Below, piece by piece: positions 43,363 to 52,740 of a DNA stretch of 64,000 nt. The position numbers and the translations under genes are program-made. This DNA comes from Aurantiacibacter marinus (GTDB lineage: Bacteria; Pseudomonadota; Alphaproteobacteria; Sphingomonadales; Sphingomonadaceae): the NCBI RefSeq assembly GCF_001021555.1, contig NZ_LDCP01000002.1:682001-746000 (forward strand), read 5' to 3'. How positions within the stretch are numbered: position 1 is the first letter of the stretch; each line of letters begins with the position of its first letter. The notes under the pieces were generated by a model. That model did not search any database. It worked only from the letters and a program-made list of their open reading frames with translations, and was not told the origin of the DNA.

Positions 43363-44181
43363 TTACTGCTGTTCCACCATCTGTTGCTCGACGGAAAGGT
43401 TTACGGTCAAATCTTCGGTATTTGCGCCGAATGAAATGCCAGTCACCGGGGCAGCGTCACGATAGTCGCGCCCGGTCGCAACGCGCACATAGCGCGGATC
43501 GGGGCAGATGCCATTGGAAATATCGAAACCAACCCAGCCAAGCCCCTGCACATAGGCCTCTGCCCACGCGTGGGTGGCTTCCTGATCGATCCGGTCGTTC
43601 ATCATCAGATACCCGCTGACGTAGCGCGCCGGGATTTCCAGGCTGCGGGCGGCGGAAATGAAGATATGCGCATGGTCCTGACATACGCCCTGGCCATCGG
43701 CCGCCGCCTCTTCTCCCGTGGTGGTGACGAGCGTGGTGCCGGTGCGATACTCGACGTTGTCGCGAATGACATTGGACAAATTGTGCAGTGTATCGACCAT
43801 TCCGGATTCGCTGCGTTCAACCTGCGCAATCAATGATTTGATCTTGGGGCCGGGCTTCGTCAGCTTGGTCTGCCCAAGGAAGGTCCAAAGCGGCAGATGT
43901 CCGGCATGCTGCCCGATAACGCCGGCATTGTCTTCTGTATCGACCTTACCCTCACAGGTGATGACGACTTCGCGCGCGCCTTCCTCCACCGAGATGAGGT
44001 TGACGTGATTGAAGTTCTGGTCGTCAAAAACCAGTTCCTCATGCGCGCCTTCCAGCTCCATATTCCACCCGAGAATCTTCTGACCCTGCGTTTCCTTGGG
44101 TGTCAGGCGAAGCCGCTGGATGCCGTGCGAAACAGGCTCCGCAAAACGGTAGCGTGTGGTGTGGCGGATAGAGAGGCGCAT
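43363..44181 (-). CDS. Transglutaminase-like cysteine protease (Anbu operon)
   Basis: 272 residues. N-terminal beta domain (RLSIRHTTRYRFAEPVSHGI) then a transglutaminase core with the triad Cys in GQGVCQDHAHIFISAAR, His in ATHAWAEAYVQGLGWVGFD and Asp in the GFDIS segment. RYVSGYL is also typical. Such domains cleave or form isopeptide bonds. It stands between the alpha-E gene and anbu (43 bases before anbu), so it is part of the same operon. Confidence 0.9.
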   Translation of the reverse strand: MRLSIRHTTRYRFAEPVSHGIQRLRLTPKETQGQKILGWNMELEGAHEELVFDDQNFNHVNLISVEEGAREVVITCEGKVDTEDNAGVIGQHAGHLPLWTFLGQTKLTKPGPKIKSLIAQVERSESGMVDTLHNLSNVIRDNVEYRTGTTLVTTTGEEAAADGQGVCQDHAHIFISAARSLEIPARYVSGYLMMNDRIDQEATHAWAEAYVQGLGWVGFDISNGICPDPRYVRVATGRDYRDAAPVTGISFGANTEDLTVNLSVEQQMVEQQ

Positions 44182-44199
44182 GTTTTCTGGTCCTCTTCT

Positions 44200-45144
44200 T
44201 CAGGCCGTGAACCGGTAATCGGACGCGATGGCACTGGCGATTTTCTGGTTGCCCGAAATGAATTCAAGCAGAAATTCGTGCAGGCCCTTCTGGAAGATGT
44301 CTTCCACGCTTTTGTCGACAAGCTGGATGTCCGTCATGCGCATCTGCTCCTGCGCCTTGCCGGTTTCGCCGTGCAGCTTCGCCAGTTCGAACAGGTTTTC
44401 GCGCATTTCGGAATAACAGAATACCAGGCTGCGCGGAAAGCGGTCATCGAGGATGAGGAATTCCGCAATCGAGCGCGCGCTCATTTCACCAGAGTTGAGC
44501 CAGCGATAGGCGCGCTCTGCCGAAAGCGAGCGCAGCACGCTGTCCCACTGCCCGCTGTCGAGCGGCGTGCCTACGTAGGAAAGCGAGGGCAGCAACAAAT
44601 AATACTTCACGTCAAGAATACGCGCAGTGCTGTCGGCCCGTTCAAGGAATGTGCCGAGTCGCGCGAAATTATACGTTTCGTTGCGCAGCATGGAGCCATG
44701 CGTCGCGCCGCGAGCAAGCGTGCTTTCACGGCGCACTACGCCAAGCGCCTCATTCAGATTGCTGGACCTGACAGGCTTCGCAAGCAGATCGCGCAGAGTC
44801 ATCCAGCCTTCATTGACCGCTTCCCAAACCTCTGCGGTGATTGCTGATCGGCAAACGCGCGCATTGGTGCGGGCGCGCTCTACCATAAGCATCACGCTTT
44901 CCGGATTGTCCTTCGACCGCAGCACGAAATCGCAAACAGCGGCACCGGTATAATCGTCATGGCCAGCTTCATACGCCTTGCGCAGACCCAGTGTGGTGAG
45001 GATCGACTTCCACTCGCGACTGGCCATGTCCGGCCCGCGCGTCAATGTCATTCGATGGCCCGCTTCGAGCAGGCGGGCAGTATTTTCTGCCCGTTCGAGA
45101 TAGCGATACATCCAGAAGATGCCGTTGGCGACGCGTCCTAACAT
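44200..45144 (-). CDS. Alpha-E domain protein (Anbu operon)
   Basis: 314 residues of the all-helical alpha-E family. The start LGRVANGIFWMYRYLERAENTARLLEAG is the family signature. LMVERARTNARVCRSAITAEVWEAVNEGW and GTFLERADSTARILDVKYYLLLPS are repeated helical units rich in Arg, Glu and Ala, several of them conserved. No enzyme activity is established. Its ATG overlaps the ATP-grasp stop (one base), and it runs into the transglutaminase with an 18-base gap. Confidence 0.9.
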   Translation of the reverse strand: MLGRVANGIFWMYRYLERAENTARLLEAGHRMTLTRGPDMASREWKSILTTLGLRKAYEAGHDDYTGAAVCDFVLRSKDNPESVMLMVERARTNARVCRSAITAEVWEAVNEGWMTLRDLLAKPVRSSNLNEALGVVRRESTLARGATHGSMLRNETYNFARLGTFLERADSTARILDVKYYLLLPSLSYVGTPLDSGQWDSVLRSLSAERAYRWLNSGEMSARSIAEFLILDDRFPRSLVFCYSEMRENLFELAKLHGETGKAQEQMRMTDIQLVDKSVEDIFQKGLHEFLLEFISGNQKIASAIASDYRFTA

Positions 45145-46574
45145 CAGTCGTCCAATACCCAGCTGTCTTTGGTGCCGCCGCCCTGGCTGGAATTGACCAC
45201 GAGAGAACCTTCCTTCAGCGCCACACGCGTCAATCCGCCGGGCGTAATGTCCACCCCATCTGGCGAGCAGAGCACAAAGGGCCGCAAATCGACATGGCGC
45301 GGGGCGAGTCCTGCCTTTGTGAATATCGGACAGGTCGAAAGCGCCAGCGTTGGCTGGGCGATATAATTGTCCGGATCGTTTTCCAGCTTGCCCCGAAACT
45401 CTTCGATTTCCTTTTTCGACGAAGTCGGGCCGATCAGCATCCCGTATCCGCCGGAACCGTGAACTTCCTTCACCACCAGCTCGGCGAGGTTTTCCAGCAC
45501 ATATTTCAGGCTATCGGGATCAGCGCAGCGCCATGTATCGACATTGGGCAGCAGGGCCTTCTCGCCGGTGTAGAATTCGACGATTTCGGGCATGAAGGAA
45601 TAGATCGCCTTGTCATCCGCGACTCCGGTTCCGGGCGCGTTGGCGATAGTTATGCCGCCGGACCGATAGACATCCATAATGCCGGGCACACCAAGCATAC
45701 TGTCGGAATTGAACGTAAGCGGATCGAGATAATCATCGTCCACCCGGCGATAAAGGACATCGACCGGCTTGTAGCCGACCGTGGTGCGCATCTGCACCTT
45801 GCCGCCGACGACGCGCAAATCGCTGCCTTCGACCAGTTCCGCGCCCATCTGATCAGCCAGAAAGGCGTGTTCGTAATAGGCGGAGTTGAAAATGCCCGGC
45901 GTCAGCACCGCAATGGTCGGCTGACCTTCGGTGCTTTCCGGAGCGCATGCCGCCAGGCTTTTGGCGAGGCGGCGCGGATAATCAGAGACCGGGCGGACAT
46001 TCACCTTGCTGAACAGCTCGGGGAACATTGCCATCATCGTCTCGCGGTTTTCCAGCATGTAGGAAACACCGCTGGGTGTGCGTGCATTGTCTTCCAGCAC
46101 AAGGAAATCGTCCTGGCCGGTGCGGACCAGATCAATGCCGGTAATATGTGTGTAAACACCGCCCGGCGGCGTGAAGCCGACCATTTGCGGGAGCCATGCG
46201 GCATTGTTGCGGAACAGGCGTTCAGGCAAGCGACCAGACCGGATAATTTCCTGCCGGTGATACAGATCATGCATGAAGGCGTTGAGCGCGCGAACGCGCT
46301 GTTCAATGCCCTTGGAAAGTCGGCGCCATTCGCCGCCTGTGATGATGCGCGGCACCAGATCGAAAGGGATCAGCCGTTCCTCGGCATCATCCTCTCCATA
46401 TACGTTGAAAGTGATGCCCGTCTTGCGAAAGAAACCTTCCGCCTCGGTGCTTTTGCTGCGCATCCAGCTGTCATCCTGTTCGGACAACCAGCCTTGATAG
46501 CCACTATACGCGTCGCGCACCGATCCGTCGGGCGCATGCATTTCATCGAATTTCGGAGGCTCGGAAGCGCTCAT
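45144..46574 (-). CDS. Circularly permuted ATP-grasp protein (type 2)
   Basis: 476 residues, first gene of the Anbu operon. Family segments include FDEMHAPDGSVRDAYSGYQG at the start, ITFNVYGEDDAEERLIPFDLVPRIITGGEW near 50-80, DLVRTGQDDFLVLEDNARTPSGVSYMLENRETM near 150 and VVKEVHGSGGYGMLIGP near 365. These match the circularly permuted ATP-grasp amidoligases that make amide bonds on peptides or metabolites. Upstream is a 71-base gap with the hydrolase stop, so the operon promoter should lie at 46575-46645. Confidence 0.9.
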   Translation of the reverse strand: MSASEPPKFDEMHAPDGSVRDAYSGYQGWLSEQDDSWMRSKSTEAEGFFRKTGITFNVYGEDDAEERLIPFDLVPRIITGGEWRRLSKGIEQRVRALNAFMHDLYHRQEIIRSGRLPERLFRNNAAWLPQMVGFTPPGGVYTHITGIDLVRTGQDDFLVLEDNARTPSGVSYMLENRETMMAMFPELFSKVNVRPVSDYPRRLAKSLAACAPESTEGQPTIAVLTPGIFNSAYYEHAFLADQMGAELVEGSDLRVVGGKVQMRTTVGYKPVDVLYRRVDDDYLDPLTFNSDSMLGVPGIMDVYRSGGITIANAPGTGVADDKAIYSFMPEIVEFYTGEKALLPNVDTWRCADPDSLKYVLENLAELVVKEVHGSGGYGMLIGPTSSKKEIEEFRGKLENDPDNYIAQPTLALSTCPIFTKAGLAPRHVDLRPFVLCSPDGVDITPGGLTRVALKEGSLVVNSSQGGGTKDSWVLDD

Positions 46575-46645
46575 GGTCCCCTTTGTGCGGCATTTGCAGC
46601 ATTCATTGACCGAGAAAGGTGTCGGCGCATTCAGATATACAAAGG

Positions 46646-47458
46646 TTAGCTGGTCTTACAGTTCCCGCAACCTTCAAGTTCATTTATTATTGCCATGATG
46701 CAATCAGGCGATGTCGGGAAGGTCAAATGCGTACAGCGCAGCGCAACAGCCCGGTCACGTTCATCTGCACCGCCGCAAGCTGCCCGGCGCGAGACTACTC
46801 CGTCGCGCGGGCTCCAGAATGCGATTGTCTCGACTGGCGGCTTGGATTGAAGATCGGACGGGATCGGCGGGTTCTCAACCGAATGCCCTGCCACGACCTG
46901 ATAGGCGCGCCACAAATTGTTGGAATAGGGCGAGTGGCTGAACGGTGATCCCATGGTGATCACCTTGGCCACACAATCGGGCTTCAGCTTCGCCACTTCG
47001 CGCGCGAACACGCCGCCAAGGCTCCAGCCGACCAGAACGACTTTCTGGCCATATCGTGCGCTCACATCGCAAATCCGATCGGACAACAGACCCAGCGTTT
47101 CATCCGTCGGGCCAAGATTGTGGCCCAGCCCCCAGCGCTTTACCGTGTGCCCGGCCCGCTCAAGCTGCAGCGCCATGTAGCGCATACGCGTGGGACCAGT
47201 GCCGAAGCCCGGAAGCAGGATCACGACACGTGGCTGCTCGCTCAGTTCTATCTGCAATTGCGGACGGAAGCGGCGCAGTACCGGTTCTGCAACCGCGCCA
47301 AGTTCTGCGTAGAACAGTTTCAAAGGCGGGGAATGGGCATTGTCCGGGCTTGAGCCGCGCAGCAGTGCAATTCGGTGGGCAAAAGCCCCCCCGACAGCGC
47401 CAGCCGTGCGCCGAAAGCGCTGGATCGGGGTCTGCGTGTCGGCATCAACGGGTAACAT
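46646..47458 (-). CDS. Alpha/beta-hydrolase (esterase/lipase-like)
   Basis: 270 residues. RVVILLPGFGTGPTRMRYMA opens the hydrolase fold near 75-95, and VVLVGWSLGGVFAREVAKL near 140-158 is the nucleophile elbow (GWSLGG). PRDGVVS near 215 and CTHLTFP near 243 supply the acid and histidine. It resembles PGAP1/lipase-type acyl hydrolases. No signal peptide is evident; a mildly hydrophobic start is not convincing. It is on the same strand as, and upstream of, the Anbu operon, but distinct from it. Confidence 0.82.
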   Translation of the reverse strand: MLPVDADTQTPIQRFRRTAGAVGGAFAHRIALLRGSSPDNAHSPPLKLFYAELGAVAEPVLRRFRPQLQIELSEQPRVVILLPGFGTGPTRMRYMALQLERAGHTVKRWGLGHNLGPTDETLGLLSDRICDVSARYGQKVVLVGWSLGGVFAREVAKLKPDCVAKVITMGSPFSHSPYSNNLWRAYQVVAGHSVENPPIPSDLQSKPPVETIAFWSPRDGVVSRRAACGGADERDRAVALRCTHLTFPTSPDCIMAIINELEGCGNCKTS

Positions 47459-47572
47459 CGAGCCGAGAGCTACAGGAAAGCTGGTGGCTGCACAATTAAT
47501 GCTGCCCTGCCGCTAATGCTCCCCTGCCGCCGTCTTACTCAATTGAGCCTGCAAGGCCTGGCACGGCAGCGA

Positions 47573-48106
47573 TCATCCGCAGTCACCGATGCGTTCAGAT
47601 ACAACGCGCATACGCACGGTACTATCGCCGGATTCAAGCGGAAGCGTGTATGTCATGGTCAGATCCGAGCCTTCTTCTGCTGTACGGCCGGCCATTTCGA
47701 CCCGGCCATCCAGGCCGATATCGGAATTGCATGTCATCGCCCCGTCAAGATCATTGCCGTCTGCGGTAAACCGCGAAAGTGTGCAGGATGCTTCCACCAT
47801 CTCGGAGAACCACTGCTCGCGCGTTGTATCTTCGCCGACACAATACAGGTTCGGCTCAGCCGCACCGGCGGCAAATTCTGCGCGCGCATCCGCAATGGCA
47901 CTTTCAGCAAGACCGGGAGCGTCAAATTCGATCAGCTCGACCGTGGTGCTGTATTCGCCGGCCTGAGGTTTTGCGCCGTTATCCTCGATTACTGCAGCGA
48001 CATCGCCTGCTGCCAGTTCTTCATCGGTCAGACCTTGATCGGCATCATTGCCGCAAGCGGTCAGCGCGAAGGCCGCAATCAACGGAAGGGCAAAGATCGG
48101 ACGCAT
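47573..48106 (-). CDS. DUF3617-type lipoprotein
   Basis: 177 residues from ATG 48106; a longer frame to 48184 adds a segment with no support. The signal peptide RPIFALPLIAAFALTACGND has lipobox LTAC. The rest resembles DUF3617, small secreted proteins with paired cysteines (NLYCVGEDTTREQW, ASCTLSRF, GAMTCNSD and a terminal GDCG) and a strand-rich pattern with GEYSTTVELIEFDAPGL. The function of the family is not known. It is monocistronic. Confidence 0.7.
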   Translation of the reverse strand: MRPIFALPLIAAFALTACGNDADQGLTDEELAAGDVAAVIEDNGAKPQAGEYSTTVELIEFDAPGLAESAIADARAEFAAGAAEPNLYCVGEDTTREQWFSEMVEASCTLSRFTADGNDLDGAMTCNSDIGLDGRVEMAGRTAEEGSDLTMTYTLPLESGDSTVRMRVVSERIGDCG

Positions 48107-48359
48107 TGGATATCCTTTGAATTCAGGAAGGCAGGAAGCCTCCGGATTTGCGCTATTGCTAAACGCAACGGCCAGCGCTGCCAATCGCAGGAGGGCCGAA
48201 TCCGCGCGATTTGAAGCCTGCGTCCCATTGTGGAGCAGGCCGCTGCCGATCTCCTAATCGGCAACTTCCCCGCTCGCCGCGACTTCGCCGACGCATTGAA
48301 TGCCAGAGATACGCGGTAAAGAATTGCCGAACGCGCCCACCATCTCCATATCCTTGCCC

Positions 48360-50546
48360 ATGGCCGAATTAATCATCAGACGCGGGCTGGAAGAGCCTGA
48401 TACAACGGGCGATTTTGTGCCCCACAAACCTGCTCGTCCTGAAAAGCTGATGGAGGGAAAACCGTTCAAGCTGGTATCCGAATATCAGCCTGCGGGCGAC
48501 CAACCCACAGCCATTGCAGAGCTGACCAGCGCGGCACGCGATGATGAACAGACGCAGGTTCTGCTGGGTGTGACCGGCAGCGGCAAGACCTTCACCATGG
48601 CCAAGGTGATCGAGGAATTGCAGCGCCCCGCCCTGATCCTTGCGCCCAACAAGATCCTTGCCGCGCAGCTGTATGGCGAATTCAAAAGCTTCTTTCCGGA
48701 AAACGCGGTCGAGTATTTCGTATCCTATTATGATTATTACCAGCCCGAAGCCTATGTGCCCCGCTCCGACACCTATATCGAGAAGGAATCGAGCGTTAAC
48801 GAGGCGATTGACCGGATGCGCCATTCGGCCACGCGGTCTTTGCTGGAACGGGACGATGTGATCATCGTTGCGTCGGTTTCCTGCCTGTATGGTATCGGTT
48901 CGGTCGAGACATATTCGGCGATGATTTTCGACCTGAAGGCGGGTGAAAGCGTCGATCAGCGCGAGCTCATTCGCAAGCTGGTCGCGCTTCAATACAAGCG
49001 TAACGACACTGCCTTTGCGCGCGGCTGTTTCCGGGTTCGCGGGGACAATCTTGAACTGCACCCAAGCCACCTTGAAGACACCGCATGGCGGATCAGCTTC
49101 TTCGGCGACGAGATCGAGGAAATCAGCGAATTCGATCCGCTGACCGGCAAGAAGGGCACAACGCTGGATAAAGTGCGTGTTTACGCGAACAGCCACTATG
49201 TGACCCCAGGCCCGACAATGAAACAGGCCGCCAATGCCATCAAGTTCGAGCTGACCGAACGGCTGAAAGAACTGCACGAGGAAGGACGCCTGCTCGAAGC
49301 GCAGCGGCTGGAACAGCGCACCAATTTCGATCTGGAAATGATTGCAGCCACCGGCAGCTGCAACGGGATCGAGAATTATTCACGCTTCCTGACAGGCCGC
49401 CTGCCGGGTGAACCGCCGCCCACGCTGTTTGAATATCTGCCCGAAAATTCGCTGCTGTTCGTCGATGAAAGCCACCAGACCGTGCCGCAGATCGGCGCGA
49501 TGTCGAAAGGCGATCACCGCCGCAAGATCACTCTGGCAGAGCATGGCTTCCGCCTGCCAAGCTGTATCGACAACCGCCCGCTTCGTTTCAACGAATGGGA
49601 CGCGATGCGCCCGCAAACCTTTGCCGTTTCCGCCACGCCGGGAAACTGGGAAATGGAGCAGACCGGCGGCGTGTTTGCCGAACAGGTCATTCGCCCTACC
49701 GGCCTGATCGACCCACCGGTGGAGATCAAACCGGTCGAAGATCAGGTGCAGGACTGCATCGCGGAATGCAAAGCGACCGCGCAAAAGGGATATCGCACAC
49801 TCGTCACCACGCTGACGAAGCGCATGGCGGAAGACCTTACCGAATTCATGCACGAACAGGGCGTGCGGGTGCGCTACATGCACTCCGATGTAGAAACGCT
49901 GGAACGGATCGAGCTGATCCGCGACCTGCGGCTTGGCGTCTATGACGTGCTGATCGGCATCAACCTGCTGCGCGAAGGCCTCGATATCCCCGAATGCGGG
50001 CTGGTTTGCATTCTGGACGCGGACAAGGAAGGCTTCCTGCGTTCCGAAACCTCGCTCATCCAGACCATTGGCCGCGCGGCGCGTAATGTGGACGGCAAGG
50101 TCATCCTTTATGCTGACCGCATCACCGGCAGCATGGAACGTGCAATGGCGGAGACAGAACGTCGCCGCGAAAAGCAGCGCGCTTACAACCTCGAACACGG
50201 CATCACGCCGACCACGATCAAGCGCGGCATCCAGGATATTGTCGCCGATACCGCGGCGCGTGACGGGGTGCTGATCGAAACCGGTGATCCGGAGGTCAAC
50301 AACCTCGTCGGGCACAATTTGCGCACCTACATCAACGATCTGGAAAAGCGCATGCGCAACGCTGCTGCCGATCTGGAATTTGAAGAAGCAGGCCGCCTGC
50401 GCGACGAAATTCGACGCCTGGAAGCAGACGAGCTGGGCATTCCCGATCCGGACAAGAAAGCGCCCATCGTAGGCCGATCAAACGAAGGCAAGCCGGGCAC
50501 GCGCAAAATGCGATACGGGCGGACGCAGCGGAAAAAAGGAATCTGA
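48360..50546 (+). CDS. uvrB: Excinuclease ABC subunit B
   Basis: UvrB is the damage-verifying helicase-like subunit of nucleotide excision repair. 728 residues. The ATP loop is [20 protein letters not shown] near 65-80, [12 protein letters not shown] is the hallmark beta-hairpin, and [13 protein letters not shown] and [15 protein letters not shown] are helicase motifs V and VI. The C-terminal UVR motif ([20 protein letters not shown]) binds UvrC. I chose ATG 48360 ([13 protein letters not shown]); a start at 48300 is in frame but poorly supported. Confidence 0.98.
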   Translation: MAELIIRRGLEEPDTTGDFVPHKPARPEKLMEGKPFKLVSEYQPAGDQPTAIAELTSAARDDEQTQVLLGVTGSGKTFTMAKVIEELQRPALILAPNKILAAQLYGEFKSFFPENAVEYFVSYYDYYQPEAYVPRSDTYIEKESSVNEAIDRMRHSATRSLLERDDVIIVASVSCLYGIGSVETYSAMIFDLKAGESVDQRELIRKLVALQYKRNDTAFARGCFRVRGDNLELHPSHLEDTAWRISFFGDEIEEISEFDPLTGKKGTTLDKVRVYANSHYVTPGPTMKQAANAIKFELTERLKELHEEGRLLEAQRLEQRTNFDLEMIAATGSCNGIENYSRFLTGRLPGEPPPTLFEYLPENSLLFVDESHQTVPQIGAMSKGDHRRKITLAEHGFRLPSCIDNRPLRFNEWDAMRPQTFAVSATPGNWEMEQTGGVFAEQVIRPTGLIDPPVEIKPVEDQVQDCIAECKATAQKGYRTLVTTLTKRMAEDLTEFMHEQGVRVRYMHSDVETLERIELIRDLRLGVYDVLIGINLLREGLDIPECGLVCILDADKEGFLRSETSLIQTIGRAARNVDGKVILYADRITGSMERAMAETERRREKQRAYNLEHGITPTTIKRGIQDIVADTAARDGVLIETGDPEVNNLVGHNLRTYINDLEKRMRNAAADLEFEEAGRLRDEIRRLEADELGIPDPDKKAPIVGRSNEGKPGTRKMRYGRTQRKKGI

Positions 50547-50651
50547 CCCGCATAAATGTCGCTGTAATGCAATGATGCCATGACTGGTCGGTCGTAAATG
50601 CGTCTCACCGATTTCTGGACTGGCCAGTGAGTCGCGCTTGGGGTTTCATAA

Positions 50652-52082
50652 ATGACGAATGCGAAATTTCGCGCTGGCGTGGCCGGTGTGTGTTTGGTGT
50701 TGGCTGGCTGCGGGGGCGGAAGTTCAGGAAGCGGGACTCGCAGTAATGGCGGCGGCGGCGCGGCGAATGTGGCGCCAAGTTTCACCAGCCCGAGCACGGT
50801 ATCTTTCATTGAAAGCCAAACCTTTACGGATGACCGCGCTGTCGTCCAGCTCAGCGCGGCTGACCCTGACAGCGGCTCGCTTGTTTTCAGCTTCGTCGCA
50901 GGAAAGGATGCCGCGCTTTTTTCATTCGTCAATGCACCAGGCCGAATTGCCTTCAACCAGGCGCCCAGCTTTGAAACGCCTCGCGATGCCAATGGCGACA
51001 ATGTCTACGAAGTGGATGTCAGTGTCAGTGATGGCATGGCCACAACGCGCCAGAGCCTGCGCATTACTCTTACCAACAGCACCGAAAATCTGCTTTTTTC
51101 TGAAGTCGCGACAGGGCTCGGTGCCAACGGCCGCATAGCCTATCTCCCCGACGAGGACCGCATCCTTGTCGTCGACGAGCAGGGCAACATGGCGCGGGTC
51201 GATGCGCGGACCGGTGCAATAACGCGCGCCGCCAACCGGATTGCATTTGGTGGTGGCCGCATCATCGACATGGCGGCAGACCAGCTTTCTACCAACAACG
51301 AAAAGTTCCACGTTCTGGCCAGTGACGGATCGCATGTCCGGTTGCTGGAGACGCGCTACGACACCGGAGCAACCACCTTGATCTGGGAATACCGCTCTCC
51401 CGCTCCGATAGAGGCTTCGATCGGTCTGCGGGGCAGCCAGGTACTTGTGGCACTCGGCGATGCAGGTTCTGCTGCCGCCGCTCAGGACCCCGATGATCCG
51501 CGTGGTAATGTGATACTGATGGCGCAGGGCAGCACGACTGCGAACCCCGGCGTCATCATCAATATTCCCGTCACGGTCGGGTGGGGGCTGCATGATCCGA
51601 TTTTTCCGCTGGCCGGAAATATCGGCGACTGGACAATCGACCGCGGTGAACGGTTTAATGAAATCAGCCAGGGAGGTTTTGAACTCAGCCAGTCTCGCGC
51701 CAATTTTGAATGGCCGATACGTGATGGCCTGACCAATGTCGGGTTTGCCGGCACGGTGCAAGGGGACCGGGTCGCACCGCGTATTGTTCAGGAAATCGGC
51801 GTGGGCGGCGCAGGCCGCTGGCTGGATGCTGCGGACAGCTTGCAAGGGGACGGCTGGTTCGGCGTCTGGGTGATCGGCGATGCCAACGGCAATATCTGGA
51901 CATGGGACCGTAACAACAGTGGCCCGTTGGAACTGCGCAATGTCGATTTCGAAATTACGAACCCGGCAGCCACGCGCGCCTTCGTTTCCATCGATGAAGG
52001 TGATTTCGACGTCGGAACTGCCATTCCGATCTACATGCTTCGCGCCGACGGCAGGTTGTTCAAGGCGGATTTGCAACGCTGA
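50652..52082 (+). CDS. Lipoprotein with cadherin-like domain and putative beta-propeller
   Basis: 476 residues, not confidently classified. Signal peptide and lipobox (VAGVCLVLAGCGGG), a Gly/Ser linker, then a cadherin/Ig-like domain (about 40-145: APSFTSPSTVSFIESQTF, RDANGDNVYEVDVSVSDG). The second half (about 150-476) looks like a beta-propeller with repeated aspartate/glycine turns (GRIAYLPDEDRILVVDEQGN; GNIWTWDRNNSGPLELRN) similar in layout to PQQ-glucose dehydrogenase-like or YncE-type domains. No catalytic residues assigned. Envelope-located, probably at the outer membrane or periplasm. Confidence 0.6.
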   Translation: MTNAKFRAGVAGVCLVLAGCGGGSSGSGTRSNGGGGAANVAPSFTSPSTVSFIESQTFTDDRAVVQLSAADPDSGSLVFSFVAGKDAALFSFVNAPGRIAFNQAPSFETPRDANGDNVYEVDVSVSDGMATTRQSLRITLTNSTENLLFSEVATGLGANGRIAYLPDEDRILVVDEQGNMARVDARTGAITRAANRIAFGGGRIIDMAADQLSTNNEKFHVLASDGSHVRLLETRYDTGATTLIWEYRSPAPIEASIGLRGSQVLVALGDAGSAAAAQDPDDPRGNVILMAQGSTTANPGVIINIPVTVGWGLHDPIFPLAGNIGDWTIDRGERFNEISQGGFELSQSRANFEWPIRDGLTNVGFAGTVQGDRVAPRIVQEIGVGGAGRWLDAADSLQGDGWFGVWVIGDANGNIWTWDRNNSGPLELRNVDFEITNPAATRAFVSIDEGDFDVGTAIPIYMLRADGRLFKADLQR

Positions 52083-52164
52083 TTGATGGGCCCACTTATC
52101 CGCGCCTGGCTATATCCGCACAGCAGGGCTTGATCCTGCGCGCACCGACGCACATTTGCGCTGT

Positions 52165-52740
52165 GTGAAACGCTGTTCCGCCATGATCGCTCTCTGCGCC
52201 CTCACCGCGTGCGGCACGCAGAGCGAACCCGCGCCGGAAACGCAGCGGATTGCAATTGACGACACCGGCCCACGGGAAGCGCGCGCCTATCCTTCTCCCG
52301 ATACCACAAGCGCCCTGTGGACCGTCGCAGACAGCGGGCAGGCGATCCGCTTCGGCAATGCCGGGGAGGACCCGTGGCTGACGCTAGCCTGCGATCTCGA
52401 TGGAACACCGATCCAGTTCATCATCATCCGTCACGCCGAAGCGCTGCCCGGACAAAGCGCGCTGTTCCCTTTCGTGGGCAATGGAATGCGCAGCCGGTTC
52501 CTGACCGATACACGCCTGTCCGAAGGCGAATGGCGCTGGGAAACGCGGCTGCCTGTTGATGATCCGCAGCTCGATGTTTTCGCCGGAACGCGCGATCTGA
52601 CAGCGACCCTGCCGGGGCGCGGAATGCTGGAAATCGGGGGGAGCCGGATTCCTGGTGAGTTTCTTGATTGGTGCCGTGCCGGTGGCCGTACGCCGGAAGT
52701 CGAGAATTATTCGGACGACGAACGGCCTATGCAGGATTAG
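52165..52740 (+). CDS. Hypothetical lipoprotein
   Basis: 191 residues from GTG 52165 (alternative TTG 52156). The signal peptide VKRCSAMIALCALTACGTQ has lipobox LTAC. The mature part has a WTVADSGQAIRFGNAGEDPW segment and LTLACDLDGTPIQF, mostly beta-strand in pattern. Not recognised; a single further cysteine pair (TLACD, DWCRA) may form a disulfide. It is convergent with DsbD, with a 4-base overlap of the stops. Function unknown. Confidence 0.6.
   Translation: MKRCSAMIALCALTACGTQSEPAPETQRIAIDDTGPREARAYPSPDTTSALWTVADSGQAIRFGNAGEDPWLTLACDLDGTPIQFIIIRHAEALPGQSALFPFVGNGMRSRFLTDTRLSEGEWRWETRLPVDDPQLDVFAGTRDLTATLPGRGMLEIGGSRIPGEFLDWCRAGGRTPEVENYSDDERPMQD

Noticed and set aside
48254-48360. Minus-strand 35-residue frame ([20 protein letters not shown]...) upstream of uvrB
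   Set aside because: It has rather coding-like codon use, but no ribosome site and no neighbour in the same direction that would couple to it. I could not support it as a gene.
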